This document shows, one piece after another, positions 1 through 20,450 of a stretch of DNA of 35,000 nt. Below the pieces are notes generated by a model. That model made no database searches and was not told where the DNA came from. It saw only the letters and a program-made list of their open reading frames with translations. Each line of letters begins with the position of its first letter. Position 1 is the first letter of the stretch. Made by a program: the position numbers and the translations under genes. The stretch is from Anaeromyces robustus (lineage: Eukaryota > Neocallimastigomycota > Neocallimastigomycetes > Neocallimastigales > Neocallimastigaceae). The stretch covers positions 192,501 to 227,500 of the forward strand of contig MCFG01000031.1 of the NCBI GenBank assembly GCA_002104895.1. The letters are read 5' to 3'.

Positions 1-1046
1 TTATTATATTTAGCCATATTAAGAAATTTATAAGAAAAATTAAATATTATTAATAAATTACAAAAAGAATTTATTTATTAATATATTCTTATATTTATTA
101 ATATTTTTTTTCTTAATCTAAAAAAAAAAAAAAAAAAAAAAAAAAGTCAATACAAAAAGATAAAAAAAAAAAAAAACGTTAACAAATAAAGATAAAAAAA
201 AAAAGAATAAATGATAAAATAAAATAAAGAAATAAAAATTCAAAAAATAATTAAAATATTTCAAATTGAAATTAAAGAAATACATATTTATTTAATTAAA
301 AACAATCTAATAAATATAGAAATCAATTCAATTTATATTTTAACTAGAAATAAAATAAAGAAAAAGATAGAAAGAAAATAATTAGAATATACAAAACTTT
401 TAAAAATTAAAAATAAAATATATATTTAAAAATATGTATTAGATAATTTAAAGATAAAAGATAAATAGCAAAAGAAAAAAGAAAAAGGAAAAAAATATTA
501 TAAATATATAACTTATACTATAAACTATATATAAACACAATACAAAAAATATCAATTAGTAATAATTTTTTATATTATTGTTTTTATAATTGTTTATAAA
601 TATATTATTTTTTCTTAAGATTTATTATTTAATAAATATTAAGAACTAATAAAAAAATAATAATATATTTAAAAACAAATAATAACAACAATAGAATTGA
701 TTAAATATAATTGAATATACCTTATATATTACAATAATCATATACTTAAAAATACTTGATGAGATAAAAGAATTTTCATTAATTTTATTAATATTCATAT
801 AATATAAATTTTTATTCATTATTATATAACCATTTAGAAAAAAATATTAGTCATATTTAGAATAATTACATTTATTATTAAGGTTTTAATTTATAATAGT
901 AAAAAATTAAATTTAACTTTTTATTTTTATGGATTTTAGATTTATTATAATATAGTTATAGTATTAATAGTAATAATAATAAAAACTTAAAAAAATAATA
1001 ATAATATAATAAAACATAAATAATCGAACAAATATATATAAGAAAA
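1..1046. other. AT-rich region without a gene
   Basis: No open frame, RNA signature or GC-richer island was seen on either strand. The stretch holds an A run near 121-145 and many short A/T tracts. Its right end must include the promoter and 5' leader of the LRR gene that starts at 1047, but no individual promoter element can be picked out against this base composition. Confidence 0.6.
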
Positions 1047-2082
1047 ATGCCAAGTATTATAAATAAAGTAAAATTCCTAATTATTATATTAGGATATTTA
1101 TCAATTTTTGTACATGCTATACCAATAAATAAAGATGTTAATCCTCAAACTTTACAAGATTGTCAAACATTACTTGATATTTATAAACATTTCAATTTAG
1201 AACTCCCAAAATTTGCTAATGGTGGTAATCAAAATTGTTGTGATATTACTGTACGTTATGGCAATACCAATTGGATGTGTGATTTAAATAATAGAATTAA
1301 TTCAATGTAAATGTCGTTCTTTTAAAAAATTAATATTTTATCTTTAATGAATCGATAATTATATCTTACTATAAAAATATAATATTTTATTATTATTTTA
1401 TAATGACTAACCTTTTTCTAATATTAATATATTATTTAGTATATTGGTAAAAAAGAATATTTCAACTGATGTACCATGGGATCTCTTTCAAAAATTGGAT
1501 AAATTAGAAATTTTATATTTATATGATAATAAACTAACAGGAGAAATAAAGGGTGACTTAAGAGAAACATTCCCTAATTTAAAGCAATTGTAAATATATA
1601 TATATATTAAATATCAAATTTTTATTTTCTATTATATCTTAAAATATTAATATATACTATTTTTTTTTATTAAATTTTTAGACGTATATATAATAACAAT
1701 TTTTCAGGATATTTACCAACTTATCTTCCTCCAAAAATTGAAACTTTGTAAGTAATATAATTCAATAAATTATATATATTTTACTTACATATATCAATAT
1801 ATTATAACTAATTAATAATTATTATATATAGAGTAATAAACGATAATGATCAAATTAATGATTCTATTCCACAAGAATGGAAAGAAGTTAGTACAATTAA
1901 AGATTGTATCCTTCCAAATAATATTTGTAAACCAAGAAATGGTAATTTGAATACATCTTGTTATGCTAATAATGGAAGTAATGAAGTTTCTACTTGTAAA
2001 AGTAAGCATAAATATTAAATATTATTATGGTTTAATAAATATTTTTCTTTTTTCATCATCTAATATAATAATCTCCTTTTTT

Positions 2083-2113
<31 letters not shown>

Positions 2114-2166
2114 TATTAAACTTATAGATGAATCACAAGAAGATAGAAGTTCAGCTTTACAGAAAC

Positions 2167-2217
<51 letters not shown>

Positions 2218-2816
2218 CAGATAATAAAATAGATAATAACAATAATAATAATATTGACAATAGTATTGACACAAATAATGGCAAAACTAATGATATATCA
2301 AATAATTTAGCAAATAATGAATCAAAACAAAAAAGAAAAAGATCATATGCAGTATTGTATATGACTCTTTCTATTTTCTTACTTATGAGTTTCATATTAG
2401 TTATAATTTCTATAGTATCTCATTATAGTAGAATAAAGACTAGAGAAAAGGAAAAGAATATTTATAAAGGAACAACAATATACGATGAAAACTTTAATAG
2501 TAGTCGTACTGAAGCTTCAATATTTTATTCTAAAAATAATAATACTGAAAATAACATATTGGCATTTGAAGATAATAATAATTCAATATCTCTATTTAAT
2601 TGCATAAGTCATCGTAATTCACAAACTAGTCAAACGACAGCAGAACATAAATTGCTAGCTGATAGTCCAACATCAGAAGAAATTTCATTTTTAGAAAATT
2701 CTAATCCAAATAATGTACATCCTACAGAAATGTCTTTTAGTGTTATTGACCCTGCTAATGAAATATTAGAACCAGCACCTGCTCTTCTTCAATCACCGAA
2801 TACCTCATACATATAA
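1047..2816 (+). CDS. LRR ectodomain protein with signal peptide and one transmembrane helix
   Basis: Five exons: 1047-1306, 1440-1589, 1682-1747, 1832-2001, 2128-2816 (444 residues). The first three introns sit at phase 2 and the fourth at phase 1; all are GT-AG and 84-133 bp. Residues 1-24 are a signal peptide (hydrophobic core FLIIILGYLSIFVHA). A Cys-containing cap follows (Cys pair QNCCD near residue 63, then WMCDL), then about three plant-type leucine-rich repeats near residues 88-165: LEILYLYDNKLTGEI, LKQLRIYNNNFSGYLP, IETLVINDNDQINDSIP. Next come a second Cys-bearing segment, an Asn-rich linker encoded by an AAT microsatellite, one hydrophobic helix near 290-315 (MTLSIFLLMSFILVIISIV) and a polar cytoplasmic tail of about 130 residues without a kinase or other recognisable domain. 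By analogy with LRR receptor-like proteins it would be a plasma-membrane protein with the LRRs outside. The ligand is unknown. Splice sites are inferred from frame continuity. Confidence 0.75.
2170..2215 (+). repeat. AAT microsatellite in the LRR gene
   Basis: A trinucleotide run in frame with the fifth exon of the LRR gene, coding a poly-Asn stretch in the linker before the transmembrane helix. The antisense poly-Leu reading frame over it is a by-product. Confidence 0.8.
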
Positions 2817-3397
2817 ATATCATTAAATACACAATCAATCATTTATTAATAGAGTAAAGGAAAAACATAAAGAAAAAAAGTTTATGTAGTACACAGTTAA
2901 TATTGTTTATTATTTTACTTTTTATATCACTTTCTCCATACAGCATTTATTATAAAATTATTTACTAAATATTATTGATTATTATGTATATGATTTCCGA
3001 TGTATATATGTAATAATTTTTTAAAATAATATTAAACTTTAATAAATTAAATATTAATTAAATTAAAGTTTATATAAAAACTTTTCTTTTACTTTGGAGT
3101 TTTTTTTCTTATATAATCAGTAAGAAAAAAATTAAAATTAAAAGATAATAAATAAATTTGAATTTTAATATTCAAAACATATAATATAAAAAATAATAAT
3201 AATAATAAATATAGAAAATATATTCAATAGTTTTTTTTAAAAAAAAAAAAAGAAAAAAAAAAATTGTTTAAAATATATTATAGAAATATAGAAAATATAG
3301 ATATAAAATAAATAAAATTTATAAAAAAATTTTTTTTGTTTTATTTAATTATTTATAAAATATCACTAATGTGATTCCTTTATATATACATATTATA

Positions 3398-3440
<43 letters not shown>

Positions 3441-4470
3441 TATTATTGTTATTTTTTATATTATTTTTTTTTATCTTTTTAACTTTTAAATGTATATAAT
3501 TATATTTAAAATATTAAAAAGAATTTTATAGACTAAGAAAAAGAAACAATAGTAGATAATAAAAATCTATTGCTGTTTTCTTAAAACTAAAAAAAAAAAT
3601 AGATATATAAATCAAATAAAATAATATATATTTGAAAGTTTTTATCTATCATTTATATATTATATTTTATTTTTTGATTTAAAAAAAATAATATATAGAA
3701 AATATTTTATCTTAGCAATAATATAAATATTAACATTAACCTAACTATAAATATTATTATTACAATATCAACTTTCTTCTATCTTTTAAATAAAAAATTA
3801 TACCTTTAAAAAAATAAAAATAATAATAATAATAATAAAAATATAAATATAAATAAAAATAAAAATAGAATAAAATAAAATAAAATAAAATAAAAAAAAA
3901 GTAATAAATAAATAACAAAAAAAAATAAACAAATAATAAAATTAAAAAAAAATAAAATAAAATAAAATAAAATAAAATAAAATAAATAATAAACAAATAA
4001 CAAAATAATAAACAATAAATAAATAAATTCATTAAAAAAAAAAAATGAATCGTATTTTTGTGTTAAAATAAAACATATCTTATATAGTAACTATCTTTTA
4101 TTTAAACAGTTTCTTTTTTTAAATGCCTAATTCCAGATTTAGCAATTATATAGTAAATATTATACATTTATATATACATATTACATATGTTTATATTGTT
4201 AATATTCTATAATTTTAAATTATATATAAATTCAATTATAACCAATCATATATAAATCAAATAAATTCTAATAATATGATTGGATAAAATTATTAAATAT
4301 ACTTATAAAAAAATTTTTTTTTTTTCGTTTTTTAAACCCTCCTACAATTTTTAATAATTAAAAGCAAATTTATTGTAATTTATAATTTTTAAATAAAGTA
4401 AAGATAAATTACGTTATTAAAAAATTATAAATTTAATTACAAAATGTTAAAATGGTTTATATGAAAAAAT
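2817..4470. other. AT-rich intergenic region
   Basis: Between the convergent ends of the LRR gene and the flippase gene. It contains long A runs (about 3239-3265, 3402-3437), TAAAA-type pentamer repeats at about 3860-4020 that create meaningless Phe/Tyr/Leu-rich antisense frames, and a 45-bp inverted copy of a flippase exon-intron junction at 4123-4167. No gene was supported. Confidence 0.6.
4123..4167 (+). repeat. 45-bp inverted copy of flippase exon 10 / intron boundary
   Basis: By eye this stretch is identical to the reverse complement of 5330-5374, which spans the last 30 coding bases of flippase exon 10 plus the first 15 bases of the following intron. Identity stops abruptly on both sides. 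It is therefore a short exact inverted duplication about 1.2 kb away, not a second gene. Confidence 0.85.
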
Positions 4471-4556
4471 TGAAGTGAGGAAAAGTTGACCTTATAACTT
4501 TCGGAACACCCAATGTCGACGAAAGTCATATATAATAAGTTTCAGCCTTGTCTGAT
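4471..4556. ncRNA. GC-richer island 1, possible 5' part of a structured RNA
   Basis: An abrupt rise in G/C in a region that is otherwise nearly all A/T, with no stop-free coding frame using the codons favoured by neighbouring genes. It contains a perfect 7-bp hairpin (ACTTTCG 4497-4503 with CGAAAGT 4520-4526). In AT-extreme genomes such islands between genes are often RNA genes. The motif GAGGAAAAGTT near 4477-4487 is reminiscent of conserved region I of RNase P/MRP RNA, but this is weak. Strand is not certain. It may belong with the island at 4681-4745. Confidence 0.25.
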
Positions 4557-4680
4557 CAATTAAAAAAAATATATATTTTTATATTATATTCTAAATAAAG
4601 TGATAATTTTGCTTTATTATTAATAATATAAAATATATACGTATAATAAAATATAATAAAATAATTTAATGATGAAAATA

Positions 4681-4745
4681 TGTAGACGGGCGGACAGAAA
4701 GGGTCGTACAAACCCATAATCCATGTTGAATGTCTACTTTCCTGA
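4681..4745. ncRNA. GC-richer island 2, structured
   Basis: A second GC-rich island, with nested inverted repeats: GTAGAC 4682-4687 with GTCTAC 4732-4737, and GGGT 4701-4704 with ACCC 4712-4715 around a 7-nt loop. It contains ACAGAAAGGG at 4694-4703, similar to conserved region V of RNase P/MRP RNA (ACAGNRA). AAGGGTCG here (about 4699-4706) could pair, with G-U pairs, to TGACCTT of island 1, as a P4-like long-range helix would. Against that reading, the GTAGAC/GTCTAC stem would close around the motif, which is not RNase P topology. The minus strand also reads as a short open frame, so a coding remnant is not excluded. Confidence 0.25.
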
Positions 4746-4893
4746 ATAATTATTTTATTTAAATATTTTATATTTAAAAAGTAGTATAACATAAAATAAA
4801 CATAATAATATTAATAAAAGAAATAATAATATTTTTTTACATTATTTTTTTAAAATTTAAATTTTATTTATTATTAAAAATATATATGTAAAT

Positions 4894-14472
<9,579 letters not shown>

Positions 14473-15615
14473 TTTTTATAAATAATTATTAGTAAAAGAT
14501 AAATTAATACAATTAATTATTTAACTTTTTACAAACAATCTGACTTTCTTTTTTTTTCTTTTTTGAATTTATTGACAAAAATGTAATAATAGAAACAATA
14601 ATTAAATTTTATATATATAATTTTTGATAATAAAATAGTAATATTAAGAATAATAATTTATCCAAAAATGGGTATATGTTATATATATATATTGAATAAT
14701 ATAATTAATTTTAAATGATAAATATGAAAATAATAATAGTTTTCTTATTAATAAAATTAAATAAATAATAGAATACTAATTAAAATTATACTGAATAATT
14801 GATAACTATATAATATATATATATATGATCAAGCTATCTTTAATAGTAAATTTAATGATAAAAATTCATCCACTTTTTTAATTTTTTTTTTTTTTTTTTT
14901 AATATATATATATACAATTGATATAGGAAAAAAATTTTTCGATTAATATATCTACATATATTTGTTATTTCCAAAAAAAAAAATAATAATATAAAACAAG
15001 AAATAGTATCAATTATAAAAAATTGAAATAAGATACGAATGTTATATAATATATTTTTTGTAATAAATGCAATAATTCTTTCTCATCAATTTAGTTATAA
15101 TTCTTTCCTTATATATTGGTATATAATTTATTGACGATATATAATACTGACAATCTATTATATTATTATTATTATTTAAAAATATTACTCATTATTTTTT
15201 TTAAAAAAAAATTGATAAAAAAAAAAATAAATGAAATAATATATATTAATTTTTTTAATTATATTATCATAATATTAAATTATAATTATGATATTTGATT
15301 CTATGATTATATAAAAAAAATTGAAATATATATTTTTATATATTAAAAAAAGAAAGAAAGAATAAAAAAAATGATATAATTCATATTAATTTATTGAATA
15401 TAATCATTAAAAATTTATAATTATTATTCCAAAAAAAAAAAAAAAAAAAAAAATATTTTAATATGAAAAAAGGAATTTTTACAATACAATATTATATATA
15501 TATTAATTACATGATAAACTAAAAAAAATAAAGTTCTAAAAAATGCATTTGTCAAATATTTAATAATATATAATAATCAAAAGCAGATAAACTTTAATTT
15601 TTTTTTTATGTTATA

Positions 15616-15661
<46 letters not shown>

Positions 15662-17659
15662 TATTTCCTTTAACTTTTAATTATTAAGTTTTAATATATC
15701 TATATAAAGAATTAAATAATTATTAAAATTAAAAAAATTGATAATCATACCATACTTTATTTTTTATATAATAAAAAAAATAAATATATATAAATATAAA
15801 TATTCATGTTTAAAAACAGTAAAAAAAATGATAATTATAATATTAAAATTAATAAAGAATAGTTTCTAAGTTTATTCTTTTTTATTTATTTATTTTTTAT
15901 CTAATTTTATATTTTATTTTATTCTCTTAATTTAGGCTCACAACCTTTTAAAATAATTTTATATAATGTATTATTATAACAGTTTTAAATTAACAAAATA
16001 TTTTTATTGTATTTTATTTTTATTTTAATAAAAAAAATTATCAAAAAATTATCTTTTGAATTAAAAAAAAAATATAGAAATATTTTTCCTATAAATCTAA
16101 TAAAATATAAAATAAAAATCTATTTATAATAAACTTAATTAAAAAATTTAAAAGTTTTAACTAAAAAATTAAAATCTATTTTAATAACATTAATAACATT
16201 ATTAATGTAATATAATGACAAAATAATTATATTAAAATATTCTATTATATTAAATAAATATATTTTAATTAAAATATAAAAAAAAGGACATCATATAAAC
16301 ATATTATTTAAATTAAATAAAAAGATGAAAATTATTTATATAGATAAATATAAAAGTTGTTATAAATACAAAGGAAAAAGAATTAAAATTTTATTAGGAA
16401 AAAATTTTTGTAATATTTATATAAATCAAAATAATTTTTGTAATAAATTAATACTACATACACTGATTATCATAATTTGAAAAAAAAATTGCAATATGCA
16501 TAAAATAAAAAATTTATATAATTTATAATAAAAAAATATACAATTATTTAAAATTAAGATTATTTTAAAATAAACTTTAATTAACTTTAAAAAAGAAATA
16601 ATACATTATTATGCATATTATTCAAAAACCATAGATTATATCAGTAATGACAATAACAATAGTGCATTTTATTCATTTTATTAATAATATATATTTTTTA
16701 CCATAGGATTTTATTTTTTTTTTATTAATCAAGAAATAATTCATAAGTTATGTTAACATAACACAATTTATACACACTTTTTATATATATATGTTAATAT
16801 TATTATATTTTTTGATTATCTTTAATATCAAAATTAATTTAAGTATTTACTAAAAAAAAAAAATAAAATGAAATAAAAATAAAATAAAATAAATAAAATA
16901 AATAAAATAAAATAATAATAAAAAATGATACTAATAATAAATTAGTTATAGCATATGTTAAATAGTTATTAATAATAAAATTTATAACTATAGATATTTT
17001 TATTCTATTATTCACAATTTATTATTATAATATTTTAATTAAATTTTATATAAACATATAATATTATTTATTACCAACGAATATTAATATGGTAAAATTT
17101 AATTCTTAACCTTTAAAAAATTTAAAATTATGACCTAATCTATAATATATATACTAATTTTTTAAAAATTTAATATATTCTAATAAGTACAAAATAATGA
17201 GATTCTTTTTATTAATGAGAAATATATTTCTTTCTTTTAAAAACTATGGTTTCAATTAATATAATATGAAAATGTATATTTATAAATAATTAACAAAAAT
17301 GTTAAGTAAATTAATAATTATAAAGAATAAGTATCCACAAAATTTGTTCAATTTTAAACATTTTTTTACATGGCTTTTATTTATTATGATAATTTAATTT
17401 AGTTGAATTCATGTTTGTTAAACGGGAGATATTCAAATATACTTTGTTATTTTATTCTTTTTTAAAGGTTTATGGATATACAATTTTTAATAATCACATG
17501 ATTTAAAAATGTCACTCAGTTAATTACTATATGTAATGAAAAAATGAAAAATTGTTTTAAAAAAAAAAGGGAAAATTTTAAAATATAATATTATGAATCA
17601 TAATTTATAAATGTTATACAATAATATAATTATACAATATATGAAATTAGAATTATAAA

Positions 17660-17903
<244 letters not shown>

Positions 17904-18323
17904 TAATACATTAATTATGAATTTATTCACTTTTTAAAAATATTTATTAGTAAAACTAATTATTTGATAAAAATTCTATTAAAAAAATAAATACAGAGTC
18001 TCATTATTTTATAATAAAAATCAATTTTCAATTTAGTTTGTGAGATATAAAAATATTATTTAATTAATAATATAAATGTTAGATAATTAACATATTTATA
18101 TTAAATACATAAATTAAAAAAAAAAAAAGAAAAGTATACCAGTATCAGTAGTACATTTTTATGACTAATTATAGTTTTAATTATAATATATTTTATATTG
18201 TTAATTAGAAAAATAAGTAATTATTAATAATATATTATTAATAATATATAATATATATGATTAATATATAATAGTAACAATGTCAATAATGAATAAAATA
18301 ATTGTACTCATAATTATTATATC

Positions 18324-18324
18324 T

Positions 18325-18388
<64 letters not shown>
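18324..18388. repeat. AAT microsatellite
   Basis: A trinucleotide run in the gene-free region, with smaller AAT clusters following to about 18470. Confidence 0.85.
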
Positions 18389-18389
<1 letters not shown>

Positions 18390-19667
18390 ATATCATATTA
18401 ATAATATAATATTAGTTAATAATAATAATAATAAATAATAATAATAATAAATAATAATAATAATAATACATATCAATATCGTTATAATAGATATTTGATA
18501 ACAATGGTATTATTTAAAAAAAAAATTACTATATGTATTATTTAAAAAAAAAAATCAATATCCATTTCAGAAAATGTTTAAATTCAAAAAAAAATATGTA
18601 AAATAGATTTAAATATTTAATTAATTTGAAATTATTTTTTTAAAAAAAAAAGTTTATTTTATATGAAATTAAAATTTTATACCATTGAAAGAATTAATTA
18701 TTAAACAGCACATTTTTTAAATTTAAAACTTTTAATTTATATAGAAATAATACTGTCGGAATATCTATCAACTCATTTTGTTTTATTTATATATGGTCAT
18801 ATTAAAAAAAAAAAAGTTGGTTAATAGATAATTTATTTTTATTAAATTTCAATTTAATTTTAATATTTTTTTAACTAACATGAAGATGAAAAATGATGTA
18901 ATATATTTTATATTAAGTATTTTATATAAAGAATTTAAATTTAATTTGTTTCATGACATTTTATGTTTATTTAATTATATATATAAAATATTGTATGTAA
19001 ATTGATATATCTATACTTTATATTTATGCTAAAAAAAAAAAAAAGACATTGATTAAGTAAAAAATCATGGAAATATTTATAAATAAATAATAACATAATA
19101 ATATCATAATTATATTAAATACTATTATATATATTAAATATTATTATATATATTAAATAATTATACTATTAATGAAGCCTATATATATATATATATAATT
19201 TTTTTATTTATAGTTTTTGATATTATTATCATTGTTTTGAATTATTCGTATTTTAAATAAGATTTATGTACTATACTTATTACTGATTCTAATTTTTAAG
19301 AATGTATAATAATATTTCATTATTTTAATATTGTTATTTATTAATTAAATTTTTATATGGTTATTTTTTTAATTTAATTATATTATTCTATAATAATTAA
19401 TTATAAAAGAGAAATGAAAATTATATCAATAATTTCTGGGAAAAAAATAAAAGATAATAAAAAAGTATGAATCATTTTATAAAATACACAATTAAAAAAT
19501 TTTTTTTACATGTAAAATAATATATTAAATTAAAATTATATATTATATTAAAATAGTATCTTCCAAGAATGCTTTTAATTATATATATATATATTATATT
19601 ATATTATATTATTATGTAATAAAAATAATATTAATTTAAAATATTTATTTTTATATTATATAAAGTG

Positions 19668-19710
<43 letters not shown>

Positions 19711-19973
19711 AACAAAAACAAACAAACAAGAGGAAAAATATATATAAATATATAAAAATCGTAAAAAAATATAAATAAAAGGAAAAAAAAAATAAACTTT
19801 TGAAATTTAAATTTAAAAATTAACATTTCATTAAAATTTCAAAAGAATATTAACTGTTATAATTAATATTATTTAAATATATTATTAAATAAAGATATAG
19901 TATTTAACTAATAAAATAAAAAATATTATATAATTAATATAGTAATAATTAATGTTAATATTTCTATAGTTTA

Positions 19974-20373
19974 TTATATATTTTATATAAAAAAATAAAT
20001 ATAATAATTAATATAATCTTTATTTTTGAAAAATAAAGAACTTTTTTTTTTATTTTTTATAATTCAGAAATAATTCAAACATAATTTAAAATTCATTATT
20101 AATAATTGTTCTTTTAATATATTATTAATAATTTTTGTTAAAGAAAAAAAAATTTTTATATGGAAAAATAAGTTTTTAAATAAAAAACAAAAAACTATAA
20201 TTATATTGAGTATAAAAATTAATTATTTATTGGATAAGAAATATTATATAACTGTATATTGTTGGAAAAAAAATGTATAATATTCATTCATTTATTAAAT
20301 ATATATATATATATAACAATTGTATAATAAAAATTTTATATATTTTATATAAAAAAATAAATATAATAATTAA
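19974..20373. repeat. 38-bp direct repeat pair, spacing 362 bp
   Basis: The segments 19974-20011 and 20336-20373 are identical over 38 bases. The second copy ends about 77 bp before the first visible exon of phosphatase copy A, where a signal-peptide exon would be expected. Confidence 0.75.
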
Positions 20374-20450
20374 CTTTTATAAAATATTTTTGTGTTACCT
20401 CTATATATCAAATTTTAATTCATATATAATTTTAATTTATTAATAATTAG

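Noticed and set aside
3760-4032. Phe/Tyr/Leu-rich minus-strand frames
   Set aside because: Produced by TAAAA/TAAA repeats; no signal or domain.
4471-4745. tRNA gene(s)
   Set aside because: One 7-nt loop on a 4-bp stem looks like an anticodon arm, but there is no T-arm TTC motif, acceptor stem or D-arm. No tRNA was seen elsewhere in the window either.
4556-4792. 78-codon minus-strand frame over GC island 2
   Set aside because: Its middle reads protein-like, but the ends are AT-noise, there is no splice partner, and nested hairpins suggest RNA. Kept only as an alternative for the island.
15116-15298. 60-codon frame in the gene desert
   Set aside because: Only Tyr, Ile, Leu, Lys and Asn, as expected from AT-rich noise; no start context, domain or splice signals.
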